Source: an uncultured Lachnospiraceae bacterium
GTDB taxonomy: Bacteria > Bacillota > Clostridia > Lachnospirales > Lachnospiraceae
Direction: 5' to 3'
Assembly: GCA_910587305.1 (NCBI GenBank)
Contig: CAJUKV010000016.1
Span: 12,591 to 76,590 of the forward strand
Length of the DNA stretch: 64,000 nt
The position numbers and the translations under genes are program-made. The stretch's first letter is position 1. Every line of letters starts with the position of its first letter. This document shows, one piece after another, positions 1-9,677 of the stretch. The notes beneath the pieces were generated by a model. That model was not told the DNA's origin. It was given only the letters and a program-made list of their open reading frames with translations, and did not search any database.

Positions 1-1564
1 GGGAGGGGAGGCATCCAGTAGTATATTTGACTGGGAGCCTTTAAATGACATACAGTGTGTTTATCTTCCAGCTTTGCGGGATGCAGAAAAAAAGTTAAAA
101 GCAAGCCGTGGTTCGAGGTTGGCAAGGTTATTGATTAATTTGTCTCAAAAAACATTAGAAGAAAAGCGGAAAGCCGGAGAACTAATGGATATTGAGAAGG
201 ATGTTAATGATTTTAATGAGAAATTGGCGAAAAAACCTGATATTGCAAGAGCAAACGAACTGATTAATGATAGTTTGGAGAATGCTTTAGGGACAGTGTT
301 TGCACAAACTACAAAGATACGGTTTGGGGATGTGACATTTGAAAGAATTGTTGAGGCATTACGTATAGTATTTTTCCCGGGGAAAATTCCTACGGAAGAA
401 AGTGTGTATAGAAATCTTTTTGAAAATAGTCTGGGATATAATAATTTGATTTATTTAGCTACAATATTAGCAGAATTTGAAGGATTAAAAGAGAATTACA
501 GCTCTCCGCGAATATTGCTGATTGAAGAATTGGAAGCACATTTACATCCACAAATACAGATAAAAGTATTGAAATATTTAAAGGAACAGGCTGAGAAAAA
601 TGATATACAAGTTATAATAACAACGCACTCTACTACAATAGCTTCTGCAACACCGATTGAAGATATTATCAGTTTTAATATGACTAAGAACGGAATAAAA
701 ATCACTTCCCTTAGAAAGTGTATAAAAGATAAGCAGGCAAAACAATTCATAAACAGGTGGATAGATACAACACGTTCAACATTGCTTTTCTCAAAGGGAA
801 ATATATTAGTGGAGGGATTGGCGGAAGCTCTGCTTATCCCTAAATTGGCAGAAATATATTTGTGTGGATTGAAATTAGATAATGCTCCGAAATCGTTGGA
901 AGAGGCGGGGATTTCAGTCATAAATATGAATGGTATCTTTTTTCAATATTTTATGAAGATTTATGATGGATATGAACTTAAATTTCCTGAGCGAGAAGAT
1001 AATGAAAGCAAAGAAGCATATAAAGAAAGAATCGATTTGTTTAGGAAGAAAGATAAGTTTGAGGAAGGTGAATATGAAAAGACAGATTTTGTGCCAATCC
1101 TATGTGCAGCAATTACAGATAACGATCCAAAAGAAGAGGCTCCTAAAAAGAATGATAATGCCGAAGGAAAAAATCCACAGTTATTTTTAAAAGAGCAAGT
1201 AAAGAATATGACGGATAGGTGTCGGATTTTTACTAATGTAAAGACATTTGAGTATGACTTGGCACTGGAAAAAGAAAATGCCAAGAAAATGATTGAAATC
1301 ATTTTGGACGTATTACCTACTAATGGCGATATCAGAGATAGATTGAATGGGTACTTGGAGGCATATCAGAACAACGAAAAAGTGGAACAGCCGAAGATTG
1401 CATTAGATATATTAAAGCAAATTGACGCAAGCTATTTGGGAAAAGGATTATTTGCACAATTGCTATTAGAAAAAATTAGCAGTACAAATGATTTTATTGT
1501 ACCAGAATATATTAAAGAAGCAATTAGATTTATTTTGGAGATTACTGAGGAAAATAATGGATAA
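1..1564 (+). CDS. OLD-family ATPase/TOPRIM nuclease, Gabija GajA-like (5' end outside window)
   Basis: The frame is open from base 2 and no start codon is visible, so the N-terminus with Walker A lies to the left. The visible 520 residues hold the second half of an ABC-type ATPase and a TOPRIM domain. The Walker B region reads LLIEELEAHLHPQ and is followed by IITTHS. The TOPRIM motifs are ILVEGLAEALLIP (catalytic Glu) and AITDND (acidic DxD). This is the layout of class 2 OLD nucleases. The gene overlaps the next one, a UvrD-like helicase, by 8 bp. That pairing is diagnostic of Gabija anti-phage systems, in which GajA nicks DNA and GajB is the helicase partner. Composition is AT-rich compared with the restriction enzyme downstream. 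The family call is firm. Gabija rather than another OLD/helicase pair is inference from gene order. Confidence 0.85.
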   Translation, partial: GGEASSSIFDWEPLNDIQCVYLPALRDAEKKLKASRGSRLARLLINLSQKTLEEKRKAGELMDIEKDVNDFNEKLAKKPDIARANELINDSLENALGTVFAQTTKIRFGDVTFERIVEALRIVFFPGKIPTEESVYRNLFENSLGYNNLIYLATILAEFEGLKENYSSPRILLIEELEAHLHPQIQIKVLKYLKEQAEKNDIQVIITTHSTTIASATPIEDIISFNMTKNGIKITSLRKCIKDKQAKQFINRWIDTTRSTLLFSKGNILVEGLAEALLIPKLAEIYLCGLKLDNAPKSLEEAGISVINMNGIFFQYFMKIYDGYELKFPEREDNESKEAYKERIDLFRKKDKFEEGEYEKTDFVPILCAAITDNDPKEEAPKKNDNAEGKNPQLFLKEQVKNMTDRCRIFTNVKTFEYDLALEKENAKKMIEIILDVLPTNGDIRDRLNGYLEAYQNNEKVEQPKIALDILKQIDASYLGKGLFAQLLLEKISSTNDFIVPEYIKEAIRFILEITEENNG

Positions 1565-3494
1565 TAAGAGAGAATTAATATGCAGGATGTTATGTAAGAA
1601 AGAGAAATGCCATTCTGAATTGTTAGCCTGTGATGGAAAACAAAATAGCAGATGCAAGCGATTAGGGAGAAGCTTTATTTATAATATGAATGAGGGACAA
1701 ATTGACTATGTAACATCGCAATTGTGGAAAAATACTTTTTTGAAGGCGTGTCCGGGAAGTGGAAAAACGGAAGTTTTGGCAATAAAGGTGGCATTTGAAA
1801 AGGAGCAATGGAAGTTAAAAACCCAAGGCTTTGCTGTTTTGACTTTTACAAATTCAGCGGAAAAAGAAATAAATAGTAGATTGGATTGCTATTTAAACAG
1901 AAAACTGGAATATCCGCATTATATGGGGACTTTTACAAGTTGGCTTCATGGTTATATTGCAAATCCGTTTTTATATAAACTGATGAAATATGATGGAGAT
2001 GAACGTGGAGACAAAAGTATACGGTTAATAGAGAGCAGTTGCACTTCTGATTTTCTAAATGCGTATAGCAGTAAGTATCAATATAAAGAATTGGGATATA
2101 TCAAAGCACATGAATTTTTCCGGGATTTTAAGACTGATTCGTATCAGTATTGCGGTACCAGAAGCAGACAAGGAAAGGAGATTTTGCAAAGTCTGATACA
2201 GCAAGATGATTGGCGAGAAATGGATTTGGCAAAAACAAAGCTGAAATTTTGGAAAAGTGGATTTGCACTTTATGAAGATATTGAGTATATGTCAAATTTG
2301 TTGTTTGAAAAATATCCTGAAATAGCAGAGCTGATAGCAAAACGCTTTCCTGTAATTTTTGTGGATGAATGCCAGGATTTGTCATATGTCCAGCTAGAAT
2401 TATTGGCGACTCTTTGTGAAAAAGGGTGCAAAATCCATTTGATTGGCGATTTGAATCAGGCAATATATGGATTTAGAAATATCGAACCCGATGATACCAA
2501 GGATTTTATTGAAAACCATTGTTTTGATATTAAATTGCTGACAGAAAATTATAGAAGCTGTCAATCAATTGTAATTGCCTCGGAATATGTTGTGAAAGGA
2601 CAGGAGAAAATTGTAGGAAGAAATATCAATAAAGCAGGTATTCCCTTAGTTGCAATTCTTTACACTAAAGGGAAAGAGAAACATGCTGTTAATAAGTTTC
2701 ATGAGTATGTGCTTGAAAATAATTTGGATGTAAGGGAAAGCAGAATAATTGTCAGAAATAACAATTTGAAAAATAAACTGCTTGGAATGAAAAGTAATAA
2801 CCAAAGTTCCAATAATTTAGAAACAATCGCTCAAGTTGTATATTTGCTTAATCGGGAAGAGCAGGTTTCTGATTTTAAGATGCTATTTGATATGTTAGCA
2901 AAAAGCATTCGTAGGACTTTTTTTAAGACAAGTGAGCATTTAAATAGCCAATTTTTATATAGACCCAAAGAGATAGAGGACAGGGATTGGAAGAGGGTAT
3001 TATTTGAGATAAGGAGTATTCTGAAAGAAGCACAACAGTTAAATGATTTCTCGGTTACTTGGGCAGAATGGAAAAAAAGATTAAATAAGCTATTGACAGC
3101 GAATATAAAAGATTTGCCCGAGTTATTAGAATGTACATGTGACATAGGGAATATTAGAAAAGGAAATAAAGATGAGATAGTTGAAAAAACTTTGTTTGAA
3201 AGTGAAGAAGGAGAACTGAATTATGCTATTGAAACAATTCATGGATGCAAAGGGATGAGTTTAGATTCAGTGTTTTTCTTGTCTTCCTATCAGGCGAGTA
3301 AAGATGAACATTCAGGCGGTTATTGGAAACAATGGTTTGATAGAGCGGATATTGGAGAAGAAAACAGGCTTGCTTATGTCGCTTTTTCAAGGGCAAAATA
3401 TTTTCTGGCACTCGGAATACCAAAACCAAGGAATTTTTCAGATGCAGATAGAGAAATTTTATTGGACGCTGGGTTTGAAATTGTAGAAAGTTAG
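1557..3494 (+). CDS. UvrD/REP-type helicase, Gabija GajB-like
   Basis: This 645-residue superfamily 1 helicase shows all main motifs in order: Walker A ACPGSGKTEVL, motif Ia LTFTNSAEKE, motif II FVDECQD, motif III LIGDLNQAIYGF, motif IV TENYRS, motif V TIHGCKG and motif VI AYVAFSRAK. The start at 1557 overlaps the OLD-type gene by 8 bp and has GAGG about 8 bases upstream, which fits translational coupling. An alternative ATG at 1686 would remove a Cys-rich N-terminal extension (Cys at residues 8, 12, 16, 23 and 31) that precedes the usual helicase start. The protein is longer than GajB proteins of roughly 500 residues as I remember them. It probably acts with the upstream nuclease in phage defence. 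The helicase call is certain and the partner role is inferred. Confidence 0.87.
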   Translation: MDNKRELICRMLCKKEKCHSELLACDGKQNSRCKRLGRSFIYNMNEGQIDYVTSQLWKNTFLKACPGSGKTEVLAIKVAFEKEQWKLKTQGFAVLTFTNSAEKEINSRLDCYLNRKLEYPHYMGTFTSWLHGYIANPFLYKLMKYDGDERGDKSIRLIESSCTSDFLNAYSSKYQYKELGYIKAHEFFRDFKTDSYQYCGTRSRQGKEILQSLIQQDDWREMDLAKTKLKFWKSGFALYEDIEYMSNLLFEKYPEIAELIAKRFPVIFVDECQDLSYVQLELLATLCEKGCKIHLIGDLNQAIYGFRNIEPDDTKDFIENHCFDIKLLTENYRSCQSIVIASEYVVKGQEKIVGRNINKAGIPLVAILYTKGKEKHAVNKFHEYVLENNLDVRESRIIVRNNNLKNKLLGMKSNNQSSNNLETIAQVVYLLNREEQVSDFKMLFDMLAKSIRRTFFKTSEHLNSQFLYRPKEIEDRDWKRVLFEIRSILKEAQQLNDFSVTWAEWKKRLNKLLTANIKDLPELLECTCDIGNIRKGNKDEIVEKTLFESEEGELNYAIETIHGCKGMSLDSVFFLSSYQASKDEHSGGYWKQWFDRADIGEENRLAYVAFSRAKYFLALGIPKPRNFSDADREILLDAGFEIVES

Positions 3495-3538
3495 ATTACT
3501 ACGAAAATGTCAAGTATTTAAAAAACGAGATGACTAAT

Positions 3539-3570
3539 GCGTAACAGGTTCAAATCCCCGTCAAATGCAC
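3539..3570 (+). other. tRNA T-arm-like fragment, possible old attachment-site scar
   Basis: The segment contains GGTTCAAATCCCCGTC, which resembles a tRNA T-loop and the 3' half of a tRNA. No acceptor or anticodon arm can be built around it and the T-stem pairs poorly. It sits in the 282-bp gap between the helicase and the restriction enzyme. It could be the 3' scrap of a tRNA left by integration of a defence island, or chance. The rest of the gap holds only the GGTGGAGGG ribosome-binding site of the next gene. Confidence 0.25.
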
Positions 3571-3776
3571 AGATATGAGAACTCAAATGCCAGAGAGATT
3601 TGTTATTTCGGCAAGCTTTTCTGATATTTTATGCGTTACAAGTGGTAAGATTGCTTGGAGGATGATTGGGGTTTATCTGGAATGCTGTTGTTCTATGTGA
3701 TATAGTAAACTGTGAAGTTATAAGCACATTTATAGATAAGCCATTTTTTATAGTTGATTGATGGTGGAGGGATATT

Positions 3777-6572
3777 ATGGCCGAGACACAACAGAAAACA
3801 GCTGCCAAAAAGTTTGCGGCTCACTGGAAAGATAAAGGTTATGAGAAGGGGCAAAGCCAGACATTTTGGCTGACATTGCTTTCTGATGTATTGGGTGTTG
3901 AGAACGTGGGCGACTTTATCACATTTGAGGAACAAGTGAAACTGGATCACACCAGTTTCATTGATGGAATTATACCGTCTACCCATGTACTGATTGAACA
4001 AAAGAGTATTGACAAAAATCTGAAAGCCGCTATCAAGCAGTCCGATGGTTCCTTGCTGTCTCCATTCCAGCAGGCTAAGCGATATGCCGCCGAGCTTCCC
4101 TATTCACAACGTCCGCGCTGGATTGTGATTTGCAATTTTTCTGAATTTCATGTGTACGATATGGAGCGACCTGGCGGCGAACCGGAAGTAATTTTTCTCA
4201 AGGATTTGGAGAAGGAATATTACCGGCTGCAATTTCTGGTAGACACTGGAAGCGAACACATTAAAAAGGAAATGGAAATCTCCTTACAAGCTGGTGAGCT
4301 GGTAGGGGTACTCTATGACACGCTTTTGAAGCAATATAAAGAACCCAGCGGTCAGTCAACATTTCAAAGCCTTAATAAGCTCTGTGTTCGGCTGGTATTC
4401 TGCCTTTATGCGGAGGATGCTGGGATTTTCGGCGGTAAGAGTATGTTCCACGATTATCTGAGAGACGTTCCTGTCAGCGGCATTCGCAGGGCACTGGTAG
4501 AGTTGTTTAAAATCTTAGACCAGAAGCCGGAATCGCGTGATAAATACCTTACAGATGATAATCCTGTACTGGCGGCATTTCCCTATGTTAATGGCGGCTT
4601 GTTCAGTGACGAGGACATCGAAATTCCGCCTTTCACGGAAGAATTGAAAACACTCCTTCTTGAAAATGCCAGTGAGGATTTTAACTGGAGCGACATCAGT
4701 CCCACTATCTTTGGTGCGGTTTTTGAAAGTACATTAAACCCGGAGACCCGGCGCAGCGGAGGGATGCACTACACATCTATTGAGAACATCCATAAGCTGA
4801 TTGACCCTTTGTTTTTGGACGGACTGAAAGCTGAATTTGCAGGAATCAAAGAAATCGCAGTTGAGCGAACTCGAAAGGCTCGATTGGAAGCCTTTCAAAA
4901 GAAGCTGGCCAGTCTAAAATTCCTTGATCCAGCCTGCGGCTCTGGAAATTTCTTGACAGAGACATATATCTCCCTTCGGCGACTGGAAAACGAGACGCTT
5001 TCTCTGCTCCACCGGGGACAGATTATGCTGGATGTTGGTAACCCTATCCAGGTGTCCATTGGTCAGTTCTATGGTATTGAGATCAATGATTTCGCTGTAA
5101 CTGTTGCAAAGACTGCATTATGGATTGCTGAGAGTCAAATGATGAAAGAGACTGAGGATGTAGTGCATATGTCTCTGGATTTCCTGCCATTGAAGTCCTA
5201 TGCCAACATTATCGAGGAAAATGCCCTACAGGTAGATTGGACAAGCGTGGTTCCTCAACATGAACTGAACTATATTATGGGAAATCCGCCATTTGTGGGT
5301 TACTCTCTGCAAAGCAAAGAGCAGAAGGCTGATATTCTTTCTGTCTATGTTGATGAAAAAGGTAAACCCTATAAAACAGCGGGTAAGATTGATTATGTTT
5401 CCGGCTGGTATTTCAAGGCGGCACAGTTGATGCAAGGAACCGCCATTCGGACAGCATTCGTGTCTACCAATTCCATCACCCAAGGCGAGCAAGTTGCAGG
5501 AGTTTGGAAGCCACTTTATATGCGCTTTGGTATCCATATAGATTTTGCCTACCGCACATTCCGCTGGGACAGCGAGGCCAGTATCAAGGCTCATGTTCAT
5601 TGTGTGATTGTGGGATTCAGTAATGCGTCCAATCCTGCTCCTAAGCGGATTTATACAACAGAGCGGTATCAGGAAGTAGAGAATATCAACCCCTACTTAC
5701 TTGATGCTCCCAATGTGTTTATCGATAGCCGTACCAGTTCTATTTGCGATGTGCCCCAGATGGTATATGGGAATAAACCGACAGATGGCGGCTTTTTATT
5801 CCTCTCATCTGAAGAACGTGACGAACTACTTAAGCGTGAACCGGGAACAGAAAAGTTTATCCGGCAAATATATGGCGCAACCGAGTATATCAACAATAAA
5901 GCCCGTTACTGCCTGTGGCTGATCGGTGCATCTCCTTCAGAATTACGTAAGTCTCCATTCATCATGGAGCGAGTGGAACAGGTAAGGCAGTTCCGGCTGA
6001 ACAGCACAAAAGCTGCCACACAGAGAAGCGCGGATACACCGACTTTGTTCCAAGAAATCCGGCATCCTGACAGTGAGTATATTATCATTCCTTGTCATTC
6101 CTCTGAAACTCGCCGGTATATTCCGTTTGGCTTTGTCTCGCCTGAAATACTTGTTAATAATGCGGTACAGATTATTCCGGACGCAGAGATATACCATTTT
6201 GGCATTTTGATGTCTAATGTACATATGGCATGGACACGGGCAGTTTGTGGCCGCATTAAGAGCGATTATCGCTACTCAAAGGATGTGGTTTATAATAACT
6301 TCCCTTGGCCTACACCTACTGCAGAACAAAAAATAAAAATTGAACAGACGGCCCAGGCGATTCTGGACGCTCGCACCTTTTACCAGGAAAGCAGTCTTGC
6401 CGATCTTTATGATGAGCTGACTATGCCCCCAGAACTGCGGAAAGCGCATCAGGACAATGACCGGGCTGTTATGCAGGCTTATGGGTTTTCTGTCAAGAAT
6501 ATGACTGAAAGCAAGTGTGTGGCGGAATTGATGAAGATGTATCAGAGTTTAATGGAGGGTGCAAATGGCTAA
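3777..6572 (+). CDS. MmeI-like (type IIL) restriction-modification enzyme
   Basis: This 931-residue protein combines endonuclease and adenine methyltransferase in one chain, close to the length of MmeI. The N-terminal nuclease shows FIDGII followed by VLIEQKS, a D-x10-ExK PD-(D/E)xK site near residues 63-76. A helical connector follows. The methyltransferase core has motif I DPACGSGNF (near residue 384), YGIEIND, and catalytic motif IV GNPPF near residue 503. The last 300 residues should hold target recognition and a helical tail. Enzymes of this family methylate one strand and cut about 20 bases away, and need no partner genes. GGTGGAGGG precedes the ATG. It has higher GC and different codon use from the Gabija-like pair, which suggests separate acquisition. 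The target sequence cannot be read from the protein by eye. Confidence 0.88.
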   Translation: MAETQQKTAAKKFAAHWKDKGYEKGQSQTFWLTLLSDVLGVENVGDFITFEEQVKLDHTSFIDGIIPSTHVLIEQKSIDKNLKAAIKQSDGSLLSPFQQAKRYAAELPYSQRPRWIVICNFSEFHVYDMERPGGEPEVIFLKDLEKEYYRLQFLVDTGSEHIKKEMEISLQAGELVGVLYDTLLKQYKEPSGQSTFQSLNKLCVRLVFCLYAEDAGIFGGKSMFHDYLRDVPVSGIRRALVELFKILDQKPESRDKYLTDDNPVLAAFPYVNGGLFSDEDIEIPPFTEELKTLLLENASEDFNWSDISPTIFGAVFESTLNPETRRSGGMHYTSIENIHKLIDPLFLDGLKAEFAGIKEIAVERTRKARLEAFQKKLASLKFLDPACGSGNFLTETYISLRRLENETLSLLHRGQIMLDVGNPIQVSIGQFYGIEINDFAVTVAKTALWIAESQMMKETEDVVHMSLDFLPLKSYANIIEENALQVDWTSVVPQHELNYIMGNPPFVGYSLQSKEQKADILSVYVDEKGKPYKTAGKIDYVSGWYFKAAQLMQGTAIRTAFVSTNSITQGEQVAGVWKPLYMRFGIHIDFAYRTFRWDSEASIKAHVHCVIVGFSNASNPAPKRIYTTERYQEVENINPYLLDAPNVFIDSRTSSICDVPQMVYGNKPTDGGFLFLSSEERDELLKREPGTEKFIRQIYGATEYINNKARYCLWLIGASPSELRKSPFIMERVEQVRQFRLNSTKAATQRSADTPTLFQEIRHPDSEYIIIPCHSSETRRYIPFGFVSPEILVNNAVQIIPDAEIYHFGILMSNVHMAWTRAVCGRIKSDYRYSKDVVYNNFPWPTPTAEQKIKIEQTAQAILDARTFYQESSLADLYDELTMPPELRKAHQDNDRAVMQAYGFSVKNMTESKCVAELMKMYQSLMEGANG

Positions 6573-6709
6573 CTAGAACTGACGAATTTTTATAAATATT
6601 ATTTACAATATTGAGGTGTCTTGCTTTGAAACCTATGATGTTGCAACAGAAGAAACTTCTTACATTTATGATAGACATAGTCAATAGATAAAAAGAAGCA
6701 GGTGAGGAT

Positions 6710-7758
6710 ATGCCAATATCACAGTTATTCAAAATTCAGATAGAACAGGATATTGAAAGATGTGAAAACCAAAAAGCAGTGAACGGTAGCGAGATGCTTT
6801 TTGGTGAGCTTGTTAATCGTTATAATACAGTGATAGAAAATTTTATGCAGGGACTTCCTTATTCAAGAAAAGTACCTATATTTGCTATCGGTCCTGACTA
6901 TCGGCCGGAGCTTCGGCTGATTGCATCAAAGTTAAGAACCTATTTGCGCACAAAAGAATTCGAAGGAACCAAAGTGAAGGACAATCCACTAAAGGTAAAA
7001 ATAGATGAATTTATTCAGCGTGGTGTAGATATTGGAAGAATGGAATTTCATCCGGCTGGTAATGGATATCCTTTTCCGTATGTCTCTGGTCCTTTGTATA
7101 ATGCATGGATGGGTGAAATCATTATTTTCAATGAGCGACATTTGAAAGATCACCCGTTGCATGATAGCATATCTACTACATATTTTCACTATAGGAAAAA
7201 TTCATCATCTCACAATGAAATGATGGGACACCTGCGGGCGTTGTCCGCAGACACAGATTTTTTTGCTACATATCCAAGGCCACTACAAGATAGCGCAGAA
7301 AGGAATATTATGAGTAACAAAATTTTCATTGTTCATGGTCATGACGATGCTGCAAAACTGGATATGGCACGAACTCTTGAAAAGGCTGGCTTTGAAGCTA
7401 TCATCCTCCATGAGCAACCGGATGCGGGACGCACCATCATTGAGAAATTCGAGAATTATACGGATGTTGGTTTTGCTGTAATCCTCTATACGGAATGTGA
7501 TTTGGGACGCGACAAAAAAATGCCAGAAGATTCTGAGAAGTATCGAGCAAGACAAAATGTTGTATTTGAACACGGTTTTTTCTTGGAAAATTAGGACGCG
7601 ATCATGTCTGTGCATTTGTCAAAGGCGATGTTGAAACCCCTGGTGATCTTAGTGGCGTTTTATATGTGCCTATGGATAGCGCAGGAGCATGGAAACTGAA
7701 ATTAGCGCAGAATATAAATGCTGCGGGTCTTACGGTTGATATGAATAAATTTATTTAA
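6710..7758 (+). pseudogene. TIR-like (CAP12-type) nucleotide-binding protein with frameshift or programmed -1 shift
   Basis: The zero frame runs 6710-7594 (294 aa). The first 200 residues are an unrecognised domain. From about residue 203 (NKIFIVHGHDDAAK) it is a TIR-like domain of the CAP12/Pycsar effector type, with LHEQPDAGRTIIEKFE and VVFEHGFF. Zero frame stops seven codons after FEH. The -1 frame continues in perfect register with the family (LGKLGRDHVC, VKGDVETPGDLSG, VPMDSAGAW) to a stop at 7758. The switch lies on T-TTT-TTC at 7576-7582, an ideal -1 slippery heptamer. Either one T was lost from the run and the gene is dead, or ribosomal frameshifting makes the full protein. Such TIR domains usually degrade NAD in anti-phage systems. 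Its defence role follows from the domain and the neighbours. Confidence 0.72.
7576..7582 (+). promoter_or_regulatory. Candidate -1 ribosomal slippery heptamer
   Basis: The bases read T TTT TTC with TTT and TTC as zero-frame codons, so both tRNAs can re-pair after a one-base backward slip. The slip joins the two halves of the TIR-like domain exactly. The zero-frame stop is ten bases downstream. No strong stem-loop is obvious in the following 30 bases, which weakens the programmed reading. Confidence 0.4.
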
Positions 7759-8605
7759 TGCACCAAAGTTGAAATTGGTGTTTGGAAAATCGAATGTACA
7801 GCTAGCTCCGGAAAGGGTTGATTCTTGGCTTTGGGACGCTATTCTATATACAGTCAGTACGGACATTAAGAGAGACTTCCTTGATTTATGACAGACAATG
7901 ATGTGACTGCTTTGTTCTGTAATCTGATAGGCAATGATGGGGATACAGCTTTCTAGAATATCGGATTCTTACATTGAATTGCCCCACAGAATTAGGAAAA
8001 ACTTCATTTATCGTTATTAATGTTATCATTTCGTGCAATGGATATCCGGTTTAGGTGGCCGATGATTCAAGGGGCATGTTGGTAGAATTAAGTCTGTATA
8101 CAAAAAGAAGAATGAATCTTTTTATGACTTCGGCTTAAAAAGTATCTGGAAAATAATAAAATGTCACAATGGGGATATACAGATATATTATAATGAATTC
8201 ACAAATATATTTCATCCCACTATTGCATTGAAAAAGATTTAACAGACTGTTTTTCATCAAAATGTATGAGAGACAGGTATTGAGACAGGGAAAAAGAATA
8301 AATAATAGAAGGCTTGACTTCTTTCTGGTAGGTTCAGAAATAGACAGAACCTTGACAGGAAGGAGTTTTTTTGTGATTGGATAGAACAAAAATTTCATTC
8401 AGCCACAAAAATCGTTCGACAAAATCAGAGAAATTGCTTGCGGAAATAAGCGGAATATGCTGACAAAGGGTGGATTGTGTAAGCGAAAAAGGGCAGAAAA
8501 AGCTGAAAGGACTGATTGTACCTATTTCCGAAAAAACGGACACAACCAGTCACCTTTTCAAAATATAAATGTAAATTTATAATAAATACACCGGTCAGGA
8601 GGTAC
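7759..8605 (+). other. Degenerate AT-rich gap with a gene remnant
   Basis: About 850 bases without an intact gene. From 7770 a short frame reads LKLVFGKSNVQ, then RVDSWLWDAI and a stop at 7890. It looks like protein-coding sequence cut off from its gene, family not recognised. The rest is AT-rich with many stops in all frames. The final 100 bases should hold the promoter and the ribosome-binding site of the XRE gene. Confidence 0.45.
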
Positions 8606-8950
8606 ATGATGATAAGTATGGGAAGTGAAAGTACAGGTTTAGAGTTTGCAGTCAGGAGCCTGCGTGAAACAAAAGGTATGAGCAGGAGGGAGTTGGCATG
8701 TGCAGTCGGCATAAGTGAATCCTATTTGAAAAAGATTGAGAACAGGCACAGGAATCCAAGGCTTGAAAGGTACCAGAAAATTATGGAGGTATTGGATGCG
8801 GATATCGCTATAAGAAATTCTGATGGGACAGTAAAAGGGGAATGTGCAGCAAGGGCGCATAAGGTTTTTTTGGATAGTACGGAGAAGCAGGCAGTATTCC
8901 TAATACAGGTATTGGGATTTATGGCAAAAAGCATTAAAGCGGTAAAGTAG
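8606..8950 (+). CDS. XRE-family helix-turn-helix regulator
   Basis: This 114-residue protein carries a lambda-repressor-like DNA-binding domain near its N-terminus: LRETKGMSRRELACAVGIS and then YLKKIENRHRNPRLERY, the classic XRE pattern. The C-terminal 50 residues are unassigned. AGGAGG at 8598-8602 sets the start at 8606 or at the second ATG at 8609. The longer reading from 8516 is unlikely because it has no such site. It sits at the head of the recombinase module and could repress it, possibly through the inverted repeat in front of the first recombinase. Confidence 0.78.
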   Translation: MMISMGSESTGLEFAVRSLRETKGMSRRELACAVGISESYLKKIENRHRNPRLERYQKIMEVLDADIAIRNSDGTVKGECAARAHKVFLDSTEKQAVFLIQVLGFMAKSIKAVK

Positions 8951-9677
8951 GGAAATGGATAGACCGTTGCGGATTTGCCCGAAATGATCTGTTTTAAAGG
9001 TGGTTCCGGGCAGGCCTGTAACCAAGGAGGAAAGGTAAATTACGATGGAGATAAATGCCGCATGGCAGAATATGAACCTTGACAACAAATATTCCGGCAG
9101 TTCTTATTTGCTGGAATGGAATATCAGTATGTAAGGATACAAAAAACATTCGGAACATCTATAAAGGTAATGAGGGGAGAGCTTCGCAGAGAAATATTTG
9201 CCTGTTTAAGAGTTAATGGCAAGGCTTTGATACAGGTGGAACAAGGAATCGTAGCAGAAGAAGGAAAAATATGAGCGGCACCTCTGACATGGGGCAGCGT
9301 TGGCAGGCTGTCTTGAAAACCGGATGATAATGATACCTTTGCCGAAGAACACGGTAGCCGGAGTAGCGTCCGGGGTATGCTGCAGCAGGAAAGGGTGCTG
9401 TAGGGTATCGGGCAGCCATGCCGGACGGTCCTTACATATTCCGGCCCACACCGGGGGAGAGGAAATCAAAAACTATATCAGGGGAAATTATACAGTATGA
9501 TATCTGGTATGGCGTGTGGGAATATTTTGTGGAGAAAAATGTAAGTATTTGGATAAAAAGCACAGCCAGAGAATAGCATATCGCAGCCAGAGCAAGGAGC
9601 CTCTGCGTATGTTTAAGATGGACGAATATCGGACAAGCAGAGAGAAATATATTGAAAAGAACAGAGAAGGGATTGGT
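8951..9677 (+). other. Spacer with two tiny overlapping reading frames
   Basis: After AAGGAGGAAAGG (9024-9035) a 29-residue frame runs 9045-9134. A 52-residue frame, 9116-9274, overlaps its end and reads MEYQYVRIQKTFGTS at its start. The first has a good ribosome-binding site and the second does not. They may be fragments of one gene split by a frameshift, or genuine small cargo of the mobile module. The rest, up to the DUF6870-like gene, has no convincing coding sequence on either strand. Confidence 0.3.

Noticed and set aside
1..8600. Prophage
   Set aside because: No structural, packaging or lysis genes are present; the content is defence genes only.
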